Source of the DNA: an uncultured Megasphaera sp.
GTDB lineage: Bacteria > Bacillota > Negativicutes > Veillonellales > Megasphaeraceae
DNA length: 24,645 bases
Assembly: GCA_934193515.1 (NCBI GenBank)
Contig: CAKPVJ010000033.1
Span: forward strand, 1 to 24,645
Direction: 5' to 3'
This document shows positions 1-7,909 of the stretch, one piece after another (the first letter of the stretch is position 1; each line of letters starts with the position of its first letter). A program made the translations under genes and the position numbers. The notes under the pieces are model-generated. The model worked only from the letters and a program-made list of their open reading frames with translations, ran no database searches and was not told the origin of the DNA.

Positions 1-1
1 C

Positions 2-22
2 AAAGAAGTTCCTTCTTTTTTT
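2..22 (+). terminator. Possible terminator at the left edge
   Basis: A short inverted repeat (7-bp stem at 2-8 and 12-18 with a 3-base loop) is followed directly by a T run on the plus strand. It could be the end of a terminator for a plus-strand gene lying to the left of the window. The stem is AT-rich and weak, and the upstream sequence is not visible, so this is tentative. Confidence 0.35.
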
Positions 23-73
23 ATATGTTCCTCTTTTTAGCCTAATAAAGTTTTCCCACAATTATTTTACACT

Positions 74-95
74 AACTATGTATTTTTACATAGTT
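74..95. repeat. AT-rich inverted repeat
   Basis: A perfect 9-bp inverted repeat (74-82 and 87-95) with a 4-T loop lies between the left edge and the glmS terminator. Neither side has a clear T run outside the stem, so it is recorded as a hairpin of unknown role. Confidence 0.4.
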
Positions 96-137
96 TGGCT
101 ACCATGCAGCAAATTAGAAATAAAAAACATATCTTAT

Positions 138-174
138 AAAAAAAGAGAAAGGCAGCCAATAGTGCCTTTCTCTT
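138..174 (-). terminator. Rho-independent terminator of glmS
   Basis: A 12-bp stem (143-154 with 163-174) and an 8-base loop lie just past the glmS stop codon. The stem is followed on the minus strand by a run of six Ts (plus-strand A run at 138-143). It has the form of a classic intrinsic terminator and closes the glmS transcript. Confidence 0.9.
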
Positions 175-180
175 ACTATA

Positions 181-2010
181 TTATTCTACTGTAACACTCT
201 TTGCAAGATTTCTCGGTTTATCTACATCATTGCCGCGGCTGACTGCAATATAGTATGCCAGCATCTGCAGGGGAATAATTGCCATAATGGTTACGACAAA
301 ATTATCTGACTGCGGCACTTGAATTAATGAATCTACCGTTTTACCTACTTCGGTATCGCCTTCTTGAACGACGCCGATCACATAGGCATCACGCGCCTTG
401 ACTTCTTTGATGTTGCTAATCATCTTTTCTTCTACATCTTTTTGGGTAGCCAACGCGATGACAGGAATGCCTTTTTCAATCAAAGACAACGTGCCGTGCT
501 TCAGTTCACCGCCAGCATAGGATTCCGCATGAATATAAGAAATTTCTTTTAGTTTCAACGAACCTTCCATCGCCAAGCCATAGTCCATGGAACGTCCGAT
601 AAAGAAGACGTCTTCTGCATTTTTAAATGCGTCGCATAAGCCTTTGATATCATCGACATGGTCAAAGATTTTTTGGCATAAATCAGGCACAGCAATCAAA
701 TCGCGAAGAATTTGTTCTTCTTTTTCTGCAGCCAGATTGCCATTCAAACGTCCCATGTACAACGCCAAAAGGAGTAACGTGACGAGCTGTGTCGTATATG
801 CTTTGGTCGATGCTACGGCAATTTCCGGACCTGCCCATGTATAGGCTACCTGGTCTGCTTCGCGGGAAATAGAAGACCCTACCACATTGGTAATCGCTAA
901 AGACCGAGCACCCAGCCGTTTAGCTTCTTTTAAGGCTGCCAAGGTGTCAATGGTTTCACCGGACTGGCTGATAATAATGCATAAGGTTTTGCTGTCCGTA
1001 AGCGGGTCGCGATAGCGGTATTCCGAAGCAATGTCTACTTCGACGGGAATACGCGCCAATTTTTCAATAAAGTATTTAGCCAGCAAACCGGCATGATATG
1101 CCGTACCGCATGCCGTAATCATAATTTTGCCAATCGAATTGACATCTTCCGGTGTCCAGTTTAATTCATCAAAATGGACATGTTTGCCGTCTTCGGTAAT
1201 ACGGCAGCTCATCGTATCACGGATAGCCTTAGGCTGTTCGTAAATTTCCTTGAGCATAAAATGTTCAAAACCGCCTTTTTCTGCAGCTTCTGCATCCCAA
1301 TTAACTTCAAAGACTTTTTTGGAAATCGGCTTGCCTTCTAAGTCCGTAACCCATACCTTATCTTTTTGTACGATAGCAATTTCGCCATCATTCATAATAT
1401 ATGTTTTGCGTGTATAGTTTAAGATAGCCGGAATATCAGAAGCAATGTAGTTTTCGCCTTCACCAAGTCCGACAATCAACGGATTATCTTTTTTGCTGCA
1501 AATGATTTTATCCGGTTCAAATTTGCACATAAATACGAGGGAATAAGAACCCCGCAGCCGTGCTAATACATTGCGTACGGTACGTGTAAAATCACCGTCG
1601 TACATATCCGCACACAAATGCGCTACAACTTCTGTATCTGTTTCCGATTTAAAATGGTATCCCTTGGCAAGCAGTTCTTCTTTGAGTTCCATATAGTTTT
1701 CAATAATACCATTATGGACAATAGCAAAGTTTCCCTTTTCATCGGTATGCGGATGGGCATTGACATCCGATGGGCCGCCGTGTGTTGCCCAGCGTGTATG
1801 TCCAATGCCGACTGTACCGGAAACCGGATGCGCTTTGACTTCATTTGCCAGATTTACCAGACGGCCCTGCTTTTTCCGTACAGCAATCGCTCCGTCGTTA
1901 TACACAGCAATACCTGCTGAATCATAGCCACGGTATTCCAGCTTTGCCAAGCCGTCCATAAGGAAATCAGCAGCTTCTCTGCCTCCAATATAACCTACAA
2001 TACCACACAT
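181..2010 (-). CDS. glmS: Glutamine-fructose-6-phosphate aminotransferase (isomerizing)
   Basis: Makes glucosamine-6-phosphate from fructose-6-phosphate and glutamine, the first committed step to UDP-GlcNAc for peptidoglycan and LPS, in the cytoplasm. The protein is 609 residues, the usual length. It opens MCGIVGYIG, so after removal of Met the catalytic Cys is N-terminal, as in Ntn-type glutaminases. The GHTRWATHG motif of the glutaminase domain follows near residue 70. Two SIS sugar-isomerase domains fill the C-terminal half (for example ACGTAYHAG and SQSGETIDT), and the protein ends in KPRNLAKSVTVE, the typical C-terminal tail. The ATG is preceded by a good GGAGGA ribosome binding site. 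The gene lies downstream of glmM, whose product uses the GlmS product, but it has its own promoter and a glmS ribozyme in its leader, so product-controlled mRNA cleavage is the expected regulation. Confidence 0.98.
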   Translation of the reverse strand: MCGIVGYIGGREAADFLMDGLAKLEYRGYDSAGIAVYNDGAIAVRKKQGRLVNLANEVKAHPVSGTVGIGHTRWATHGGPSDVNAHPHTDEKGNFAIVHNGIIENYMELKEELLAKGYHFKSETDTEVVAHLCADMYDGDFTRTVRNVLARLRGSYSLVFMCKFEPDKIICSKKDNPLIVGLGEGENYIASDIPAILNYTRKTYIMNDGEIAIVQKDKVWVTDLEGKPISKKVFEVNWDAEAAEKGGFEHFMLKEIYEQPKAIRDTMSCRITEDGKHVHFDELNWTPEDVNSIGKIMITACGTAYHAGLLAKYFIEKLARIPVEVDIASEYRYRDPLTDSKTLCIIISQSGETIDTLAALKEAKRLGARSLAITNVVGSSISREADQVAYTWAGPEIAVASTKAYTTQLVTLLLLALYMGRLNGNLAAEKEEQILRDLIAVPDLCQKIFDHVDDIKGLCDAFKNAEDVFFIGRSMDYGLAMEGSLKLKEISYIHAESYAGGELKHGTLSLIEKGIPVIALATQKDVEEKMISNIKEVKARDAYVIGVVQEGDTEVGKTVDSLIQVPQSDNFVVTIMAIIPLQMLAYYIAVSRGNDVDKPRNLAKSVTVE

Positions 2011-2048
2011 AATCTTATCCTCCTGCTATTCAATTATTAAGATTCAAT

Positions 2049-2195
2049 GGCTTCGCATGATAAATTTGTCCATCTTGTTGCCAACATGTTTTTTTATCAT
2101 CTAACGACTGAAGCTGCCGAGAGACATCCGCTGACTGTTCGATACTTCTCTTCCTCGTCTACCTTACTTTTAAGGTACTAGCGCTATCCATTTTA
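2049..2195 (-). promoter_or_regulatory. glmS ribozyme / riboswitch (GlcN6P-responsive)
   Basis: On the minus strand the glmS leader contains the hallmark core: an AUA|GCGCUAG cleavage region, a P1 hairpin (UACCUUA-AAAG-UAAGGUA), the conserved GACGAGG block, AUCGAACAGUC, and GCGGAUG followed by CUCUCGG. The 3' half closes with a GCUUC/GAAGC stem and a long AUGAUAAA/UUUAUCAU stem (P3/P4 region). By homology, self-cleavage should fall between A at 2185 and G at 2184. In this class, glucosamine-6-phosphate acts as the cofactor, and cleavage destabilises the glmS mRNA. Boundaries are approximate. The match rests on recalled consensus segments, not on a covariance search. Confidence 0.95.
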
Positions 2196-2217
2196 CGAAG
2201 GATTTCCAAACGCCTGT

Positions 2218-2259
2218 AAAAAAACAGGAATGAAGTTCAATACGCTTAAACTCCATTCC
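2218..2259 (-). terminator. Terminator-like hairpin between glmM and the glmS ribozyme
   Basis: On the minus strand a 14-bp stem (two G-U pairs) with a 5-base loop spans 2259-2227 and is followed by TGTTTTTTT. It is a strong intrinsic terminator for glmM transcripts. It also lies at the predicted start point of the glmS promoter just upstream, so a glmS transcript would begin inside or at the base of this hairpin. Confidence 0.85.
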
Positions 2260-2262
2260 CAC

Positions 2263-2291
2263 ATTATATATATTTTATCTTTTTAAGTCAA
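2263..2291 (-). promoter_or_regulatory. Predicted glmS promoter
   Basis: Directly after the glmM stop codon the minus strand reads TTGACT (2291-2286), a 17-base AT-rich spacer, then a perfect TATAAT (2268-2263). The match to a housekeeping sigma factor promoter is near-consensus. The predicted start is about 2257, at the base of the hairpin at 2218-2259. This would give glmS transcription independent of the cdaA operon. Confidence 0.75.
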
Positions 2292-2302
2292 TACCCGGCA
2301 AT

Positions 2303-3658
2303 TTATTTAGACGGACCCATTTCATGTTCAACAACAACAGCAATATCATCGACAATGCGCTTGAGCTGTTCTAAGTCAGGACCTTCTGCCATTACGCGAA
2401 TCAAAGGTTCTGTACCGGACGGACGAACGAGTATGCGGCCTTCATCGCCTAATTCGGCTTCGCCGGAAGCAATGGCAGCCATAATTAAGCTGTTTTCTTC
2501 CCAGCCGGATTTTGTCTGTACGCGGACGTTTTTCAAAATCTGCGGGTAGCGAGTCATCAGAGAAGATAATTCGGACAGGGGCTTTTGTTTTTGTTTCATA
2601 ATGCTGAGCAGCTGCACAGCTGTCAACAAGCCGTCGCCGGTTGTATTATAATCCAGGAAAATGATATGGCCGGACTGTTCGCCGCCAAGGCAATAGCCGT
2701 CTTTCCGCATCCGTTCCAATACATAGCGGTCACCTACGGCCGTCGTTTCGGATTGGCAGCCCATTTCTTTAAGTGCCTTATGGAAGCCAATATTGCTCAT
2801 GACCGTACCTACTACAGTATTTTGTTTGAGTTTGCCTTCTTCTTTCAGCTTCAACGCACACAGCAGCATAATCTGGTCGCCGTCCATTTCCTGTCCTTTT
2901 TCATCGACAGCCAGGCAGCGGTCTGCATCGCCATCGTTGGCAATCCCTACATCCGCGCCGTATTTCAATACAGCTTCCTTCAAACTTTCCAAATGCGTAG
3001 AGCCGCAGTTTTCATTAATATTGACACCGTTGGGTTCGTGGTGAATGGCAATGACTTCTGCTCCCAAATGGCGTAAAATTTCAGGGCCTAATACGGATGC
3101 CGAACCGTTGGCGCCATCATGTACGACTTTTAAGCCTGATAAATCTACATCTGTCGATTTACAGATGAAATCAGCGTATTCATTTTGTAAATCCGTCCAT
3201 GCAGAAATCGTGCCAATGGCTGCACCTGTCGGACGGCTCTGCAGTCCTGCCCGTTCGTCCTTGAGCATATATTCTTCAATCTTATCTTCTGTTTCATCCG
3301 GCAGTTTGTAGCCATAGCCATCAAAGAATTTAATGCCGTTGTATTCAAACGGATTGTGGGATGCTGAAATCATGACGCCGGCATCCATATGATGAGTTCT
3401 CGTCAAATAAGCAATGGCTGGTGTCGGAATCACGCCTACCATATAACATTCACCGCCGGCAGACGCAATGCCTGCCGCCAAAATATCTGCCAGCATCGTG
3501 CCGGAGCGGCGTGTATCGCGGCCAATCAAAAACGTAGGATGTTCTTTATTTTGTCCAAAAATATAGGCAGCGGCTCTGCCCAAATGATATGCCAATTCCG
3601 GTGTCAATGAATCATTCGCAACACCTCGTACACCATCGGTACCAAATAATCTAGCCAT
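2303..3658 (-). CDS. glmM: Phosphoglucosamine mutase
   Basis: Interconverts glucosamine-6-phosphate and glucosamine-1-phosphate, the step after GlmS. It is 451 residues, the normal size. The N-terminus MARLFGTDGVRG is diagnostic, the active-site phosphoserine loop ISASHNP places Ser100 as the phosphorylated residue, the metal loop is DGDADR, and the sugar loop GGEQSGHI and the phosphate loop RPSGTEP follow in order. The ATG lies immediately after the TAA of the upstream oxidoreductase gene, and its GGAGG site is inside that gene's last codons, so translation is probably coupled. It is the last gene of the cdaA-cdaR-oxidoreductase-glmM unit; in Firmicutes GlmM is known to bind and inhibit CdaA, which links wall precursor supply to c-di-AMP. 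Confidence 0.98.
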   Translation of the reverse strand: MARLFGTDGVRGVANDSLTPELAYHLGRAAAYIFGQNKEHPTFLIGRDTRRSGTMLADILAAGIASAGGECYMVGVIPTPAIAYLTRTHHMDAGVMISASHNPFEYNGIKFFDGYGYKLPDETEDKIEEYMLKDERAGLQSRPTGAAIGTISAWTDLQNEYADFICKSTDVDLSGLKVVHDGANGSASVLGPEILRHLGAEVIAIHHEPNGVNINENCGSTHLESLKEAVLKYGADVGIANDGDADRCLAVDEKGQEMDGDQIMLLCALKLKEEGKLKQNTVVGTVMSNIGFHKALKEMGCQSETTAVGDRYVLERMRKDGYCLGGEQSGHIIFLDYNTTGDGLLTAVQLLSIMKQKQKPLSELSSLMTRYPQILKNVRVQTKSGWEENSLIMAAIASGEAELGDEGRILVRPSGTEPLIRVMAEGPDLEQLKRIVDDIAVVVEHEMGPSK

Positions 3659-5263
3659 TTACTTTACCTCCAAAGGTTTATATTTACAAATAATTGTAAT
3701 TGCTGTCTCAAGTCCATCTAAAAACGCGCTCATAATGCCGCCGGCATAACCGGCACCTTCCCCTACAGGATACAAGCCGTCTGCATGCAGCGCCGCCCGA
3801 TCTTCGCCGCGCAAAATGCGCACAGGCGCACTGGTCCGTGTTTCTACGCCGGTCATGACGACATTATTATCATCAAAACCATGAATACGCCGTCCAAAAT
3901 ACGGCAGGGCCTGGGCCAAGGTATCCGTTACAAAAGACGGGAGAACCTCATGCAGGTCAGCCCATGTAATACCTGGACGATAGGTATGTACAGATTTTTC
4001 CTGTCCTTTTTCTGGGCGCTGCAAAAAATCACCTACGGTCTGCGCAGGCGCACAATACGTACGGCCGCCAACCTCATAGGCCAATTTTTCATACTGCCGC
4101 TGGAATGCAATACCTGCCAGCGGACTGTCACCTCCCATATCATCAGCGGTCACATTCACTACCAACGCACTATTGGCAATGCCGCTGTCTCGACGGTATA
4201 AGCTCATCCCATTCGTGACTACATGCCCTTCTTCCGACGCCGCGCCTACAACAACGCCGCCTGGACACATACAGAAAGAATAGCAGGAGCGGCCTTCCGG
4301 ACTGTGATATACCAACGCATAATCAGCCGGCTCTAATCCCAATTCAGCAGCACTGCAGCCATACTGCGCCTGGTCTATCACGGCTTGTTCATGTTCAATG
4401 CGCACGCCAATGGCAAAGGGCTTTTTCTCTAACGCAATGCCTTTATCATACAGCATATAATAGGTATCTCTGGCACTGTGTCCAATCCCCATGATGACAA
4501 CATCTGCCGGATACTCTGTTTTGCCGTTGACAACGACAGCCCTTATCTTTCCCGTGTCATCTCGTTTGATATCGGTTACGCAGCTTTGGAAACATACCGT
4601 ACCTCCTGCTAATTCTATCATATGGCGCATGTTTTTTACAACACGGCGCAAAATGTCCGTACCTACATGAGGATTATAGGCATATAAGATTTCTTTAGGC
4701 GCGCCGGCATCTACCAACGTCTGCAGGATATGCCGCAGCAGCGGATGATTGACGCGTGTAGTCAATTTGCCGTCAGAAAACGTACCGGCACCGCCTTCAC
4801 CAAACTGCACGTTGGAATCAGGACGGAAAACGCCTCCCTGCCAAAATTCTTCAACATGAGCGGTTCGCGTATCCATATCACAGCCTCGTTCAAATACAAG
4901 CGGTTTGTATCCCCGCTGTGCCAGCATCAAAGCCGCTGCCAGACCAGACGGTCCCATGCCAATGACTATAGGTCGATAGGTTAGGGGGCTGCTTCCCGAT
5001 ACAGGCGGCGTAAATACATCCTCCTGAATTTGCCGTACATCTTTGTTGTCCCGGCACCGCCGCCATACTTTAGCTTCATCATGAAATACGACATCCACCG
5101 TAAATACCAAATAAATTCTAGGTTTTCTCCGGGCATCAATCGAACGGCGCACAATGCAGATCCGTTCAATATCCGTCAAACTGCACCGCAGTTTTTTGGC
5201 AATCAACGCCTCTAATGATTTCTTCATGGGCACAGCTGTACGAATATTCAATACTCTAAGCAC
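3659..5263 (-). CDS. NAD(P)/FAD-dependent oxidoreductase (COG2509-like), role unknown
   Basis: A 534-residue cytoplasmic flavoprotein. Residues 1-85 form a small basic N-terminal domain (MKKSLEALIAKKLRC and onward). A Rossmann dinucleotide site GMGPSGLAAALMLAQRGYKP sits near residue 100, a second motif VVIMGIGHSARDTYYML near 265, and a C-terminal FAD-binding motif GEGAGYAGGIMSAFLDG near the end. This arrangement matches the uncharacterised FAD-dependent dehydrogenase family found across Firmicutes. No substrate can be assigned. The start is GTG with an AAGGAG site 8 bases upstream. It lies 16 bases after cdaR and abuts glmM, so it is clearly co-transcribed with the c-di-AMP and GlmM genes, which suggests, without proof, a link to envelope or redox homeostasis. 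Confidence 0.85.
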   Translation of the reverse strand: MLRVLNIRTAVPMKKSLEALIAKKLRCSLTDIERICIVRRSIDARRKPRIYLVFTVDVVFHDEAKVWRRCRDNKDVRQIQEDVFTPPVSGSSPLTYRPIVIGMGPSGLAAALMLAQRGYKPLVFERGCDMDTRTAHVEEFWQGGVFRPDSNVQFGEGGAGTFSDGKLTTRVNHPLLRHILQTLVDAGAPKEILYAYNPHVGTDILRRVVKNMRHMIELAGGTVCFQSCVTDIKRDDTGKIRAVVVNGKTEYPADVVIMGIGHSARDTYYMLYDKGIALEKKPFAIGVRIEHEQAVIDQAQYGCSAAELGLEPADYALVYHSPEGRSCYSFCMCPGGVVVGAASEEGHVVTNGMSLYRRDSGIANSALVVNVTADDMGGDSPLAGIAFQRQYEKLAYEVGGRTYCAPAQTVGDFLQRPEKGQEKSVHTYRPGITWADLHEVLPSFVTDTLAQALPYFGRRIHGFDDNNVVMTGVETRTSAPVRILRGEDRAALHADGLYPVGEGAGYAGGIMSAFLDGLETAITIICKYKPLEVK

Positions 5264-5279
5264 ACAATCCTCTCCTTTA

Positions 5280-6188
5280 TTACTCTACCGTCGCGGTCAC
5301 ATCTACTACATCCGGATTCACAATGACACCGTTAATAGGCGACACGAGAATTTTCCATTCTTTATCTTCTGCCAATCCCTGTACATTGACCGGTGTCAAA
5401 TCAATACGGGATACTCCCTGCAGTACGTTGGCATCGCCCCGCACTTCCACTTCATCCGGATCGGCTTTCAGCGCTTTCAGCGTTACACCATCGCTGACAG
5501 TACCGTACGACGTGACATGGACGGGAACTTTTTTGGACGCTGCATTATGACCGATAGACACGCGCAGATTACTCTGCCATGGCGTCATTTCTAAGCCGTC
5601 TACCTTGCTTCCATCTGCTGCCAGCAGATGAATTTGCGCCATTAAGGAAAAGTCTTCGTTTTTATCGCCTACAGGAATTTCAACTACGGCTTTATCCACT
5701 TTTTGAATCAGCCGTCTTGCGCCGCTGACAACCACTTTTTCCGGGACTATTTTCAAATTGCTGATAAAGGAATCTTTATCCATTTTACCTACTAAATGCG
5801 GTGTTAAATTAAATTCACGAACGGCATACACATCGACAGTAATTTTCGCTGTTGCCATACTTTGCTTTTTCAGCTCTGTGCCGGAAGGAATCTCGATACG
5901 AATCGGCACATCCATATCCCCTTCCTGTGCATCTGCCAAATCAATATAGGCTTTGATATCAGACGGGCCTACATTGATAATCGTGTTGCGGGGGCCGGAC
6001 AAGCGCACATACACGGTTTTCGGCACGTTGGACGTAATATACTGAGAATCCAGATTTTCTATCACGACAGGAACCGTATAACTGCCTTCACTGACAGGGT
6101 TTTGTTCATTAATAATAAGAAACCACAATATAATTGCCAAAAGGAGACATACAATTTTTAACTGCCATCGTTTATCTAGTTTATTCAT
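5280..6188 (-). CDS. cdaR: CdaR (YbbR-domain) regulator of diadenylate cyclase
   Basis: A membrane-anchored extracytoplasmic partner of CdaA that modulates c-di-AMP synthesis in Firmicutes. The 302-residue protein has a short cytoplasmic N-terminus, one membrane segment (about residues 10-26, LKIVCLLLAIILWFLI) and then repeated YbbR-type beta-rich domains. These show the recurring pattern of a V-x-V strand, then a P-x-x-V strand and a YIDL/DLT element, at least three repeats over residues 35-302. The ATG is preceded by GGAGG at 9 bases. Only 3 bases separate it from the cdaA stop. Gene order and fold together make the assignment firm, though YbbR repeats are weakly conserved in sequence. Confidence 0.93.
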   Translation of the reverse strand: MNKLDKRWQLKIVCLLLAIILWFLIINEQNPVSEGSYTVPVVIENLDSQYITSNVPKTVYVRLSGPRNTIINVGPSDIKAYIDLADAQEGDMDVPIRIEIPSGTELKKQSMATAKITVDVYAVREFNLTPHLVGKMDKDSFISNLKIVPEKVVVSGARRLIQKVDKAVVEIPVGDKNEDFSLMAQIHLLAADGSKVDGLEMTPWQSNLRVSIGHNAASKKVPVHVTSYGTVSDGVTLKALKADPDEVEVRGDANVLQGVSRIDLTPVNVQGLAEDKEWKILVSPINGVIVNPDVVDVTATVE

Positions 6189-6191
6189 GAG

Positions 6192-7004
6192 CTACGGCCT
6201 CCATTTAAAAATATTGGCCAATCCCTGCGGTGTTTTATTCAGGAAGGTCTTCAAAATGTTGCGCAGTGCATTACCGTCTAAATGACGGTAAATATGTCCG
6301 CCGTATGTATAGGAAATGGCACCGGTTTCTTCACTGACAACGACTACCACCGCATCTGCCAATTCACTAATCCCAATTGCCGCCCGATGGCGTGTCCCCA
6401 GTTCGGTCGACAAGGAACGGTCTGCCGTCAGCGGCAGCAAACAGCCGGCTGCCATAATGCGGTTTTCACGAATAATGACAGCCCCGTCATGAAGCGGCGT
6501 ATTAGGAATAAAGATATTCCCCAGCAACTCCCGCGACACGACCCCGTCAATGGCGATGCCTGTATCAATATAATCATTTAGTCCTACTTCACGTTCAAAT
6601 ACGATTAACGCACCGGTCCGCGTCTTCGACAGCGATTCCGCAATAGCCACAATTTCATCAATCAGATGTTCCAGTTCTTCCGTGTTGATGACATGGCCGG
6701 AACGCAAAAAACGGCCGCGGCCGATTTGTTCCAGCGCCCGGCGCAGCTCCGGCTGAAAAACGACAGGCAGGGCAACTAAAATGACCGTCATCCCCTGCTG
6801 CAGCATCCAGTTAATGACATGCAAATCCAATACTTTACTGACGACGGTAACGGCACCCAAAACGATGAGGCCTTTAATGAGTGCGACTGCCCGCGTATTG
6901 CGAATCAAAATAAATAATTTATACAATACAAACGCAACCAACAATATATCTAATATGTCAAGCAGCCGAAAGCTGCTGATAAATCCCTGCACAGGTACAT
7001 ACAT
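6192..7004 (-). CDS. cdaA: Diadenylate cyclase CdaA (DacA)
   Basis: Synthesises cyclic di-AMP from two ATP. The N-terminus holds about three membrane helices (LLDILDILLVAFVLYKLFIL, AVALIKGLIVLGAVTVVSKVL, GMTVILVALPVVF), followed by the DAC domain with both catalytic motifs: HDGAVII and LGTRHRAAIG. An ATG 18 codons further upstream (7058) is open, but the start at 7004 is preferred: it has GGGAG 7 bases upstream, gives the usual 270 residues, and begins just before the first helix as in known CdaA proteins. It is the first gene of the operon cdaA-cdaR-oxidoreductase-glmM. I could not identify a convincing promoter in its leader. Confidence 0.97.
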   Translation of the reverse strand: MYVPVQGFISSFRLLDILDILLVAFVLYKLFILIRNTRAVALIKGLIVLGAVTVVSKVLDLHVINWMLQQGMTVILVALPVVFQPELRRALEQIGRGRFLRSGHVINTEELEHLIDEIVAIAESLSKTRTGALIVFEREVGLNDYIDTGIAIDGVVSRELLGNIFIPNTPLHDGAVIIRENRIMAAGCLLPLTADRSLSTELGTRHRAAIGISELADAVVVVVSEETGAISYTYGGHIYRHLDGNALRNILKTFLNKTPQGLANIFKWRP

Positions 7005-7252
7005 AGGCAACTCTCCCGTATTACAGAATATAAAAATACAGATAGATTTATTGTACAATATTTTTTCTGTAAAATAAAGAGATTTCCATTTCCCCCAAAT
7101 CTTCCAAACAGAAACTAAAGGGATGGTGCATGAAATGTTTCGTCATCATGCGCCATCCCTTATTCTAAAAAAATGATATGTTTTAATGTGGAACCTGTAA
7201 CTAAAATGGTTTCTTTCATCACGTTCATACGACGACCTATCAGATACCAAGA
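7005..7252 (-). other. cdaA leader / rrf2-cdaA intergenic region
   Basis: About 250 bases without a gene. It contains the strong inverted repeat listed separately (7118-7161) and AT-rich sequence upstream of cdaA. Candidate -10 elements exist (TACAAT at about 7050 on the minus strand), but none has a matching -35 at proper spacing, so no promoter is called. No RNA family is recognised here. Confidence 0.4.
7118..7161. repeat. Strong inverted repeat in the cdaA leader
   Basis: A 16-bp stem with one G-T pair (7118-7133 with 7146-7161) encloses a 12-base loop. On the minus strand it is followed by TTAGTTTCTGTTT, a broken T-rich run. It could be a second terminator for rrf2, or an attenuator in the cdaA operon leader. 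The missing clean T run leaves its function open. Confidence 0.6.
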
Positions 7253-7290
7253 AAGCAAAAGGGGCATATCACTTCGTGTGACACCCCCTT
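7251..7290 (-). terminator. Terminator of the rrf2-type gene
   Basis: On the minus strand, just after the stop codon, an AAGGGG...CCCCTT stem with an inner TGTCAC/GTGATA helix and a small internal loop is followed by TTTTGCTTTC. It is a reasonable intrinsic terminator. Confidence 0.7.
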
Positions 7291-7295
7291 GTATG

Positions 7296-7766
7296 CTATT
7301 CAGCCGTCTGAGCAGCTTTTCGTTTTTCCTCAATATCGTGAACAGCCTGCAGTCGTTTTTCCTGCTGCGCTAAGTCTTCAAAATCAATGGATTTTAATTT
7401 ATTAGCCAAATCACGCTGAATATCTGCAAAAGCTGCATAAATAGAACACATGCCGCTGCAGCCGCGAGAGCAGGAGCCGATATCATGCAGGCAGCGCTGC
7501 AGTTCCGTTTGTCCTTCAACCGCTTCAATAATGTCAAATAACGTAATATCTTTGGGCTGCCGCTGGAGTGCAAATCCGCCATCTACCCCCCGGTATGACT
7601 TCATAATGCCGGCAGCTGTCAGACTGCGCATTATTTTCAGCAAAAACCGTTCAGGAATATTTTGTTTTTCTGCCAAAGCCGCCCCTGTAATCTTGGTGCC
7701 TTCCGGCAGCGACGCCAAATACAACACCATACGAAACGCATAATCTGTCGCTTGATTCAGTCTCAA
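7296..7766 (-). CDS. Rrf2-family transcriptional regulator with cysteine cluster
   Basis: A 156-residue winged-helix repressor of the Rrf2 family, which includes IscR, NsrR and CymR. It starts MRLNQATDYAFRMVLYLASL, the family's typical N-terminus, with the recognition helix region near residues 28-50 and the wing GGFALQRQPKDITLFDIIEA after it. Cysteines at 92, 99, 103 and 107 sit where IscR-type proteins bind an Fe-S cluster, so redox, iron-sulfur or NO sensing is likely. The start is taken as TTG at 7766: the strong GGGAGG site lies 8 bases upstream of it, whereas the in-frame ATG seven codons earlier would put that site inside the coding region. The target genes are unknown. A palindrome in its own promoter suggests autoregulation. 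Confidence 0.88.
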   Translation of the reverse strand: MRLNQATDYAFRMVLYLASLPEGTKITGAALAEKQNIPERFLLKIMRSLTAAGIMKSYRGVDGGFALQRQPKDITLFDIIEAVEGQTELQRCLHDIGSCSRGCSGMCSIYAAFADIQRDLANKLKSIDFEDLAQQEKRLQAVHDIEEKRKAAQTAE

Positions 7767-7805
7767 TTTAGGTACCTCCCTCCTCATCGTTACTTCTTGT
7801 ATCTA

Positions 7806-7834
7806 ATTATACAATGAGATACTAAAAAAGTATA
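7806..7834 (-). promoter_or_regulatory. Predicted rrf2 promoter with palindromic operator
   Basis: The minus strand has TATAAT (7811-7806), and 17 bases upstream a poor -35 (TATACT) that lies inside a perfect ATACT-N5-AGTAT palindrome at 7819-7833. The palindrome covering the -35 region fits an autorepressed Rrf2-type promoter. The assignment of this site to this regulator is an inference. Confidence 0.45.
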
Positions 7835-7844
7835 GTTTAAAACG

Positions 7845-7898
7845 AAAATAATACAGCTTACAAAAGAATCCGGTATGCGTTTCTTTTGCAAGCTGTAT
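7845..7898 (-). terminator. Terminator after the PiT phosphate permease gene
   Basis: An 18-bp stem (7851-7868 with 7881-7898, one G-T pair) with a 12-base loop follows the permease stop by 11 bases on the minus strand and is followed by TATTTTCGTTTT. It is a strong hairpin and a likely end of the DUF47-pit transcript. Confidence 0.8.
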
Positions 7899-7909
7899 CG
7901 CTGTCATTA

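Noticed and set aside
2585..3076. Plus-strand open frame of 163 codons opposite glmM
   Set aside because: It lies wholly within glmM, shows no domain or ribosome binding site and is an antisense shadow.
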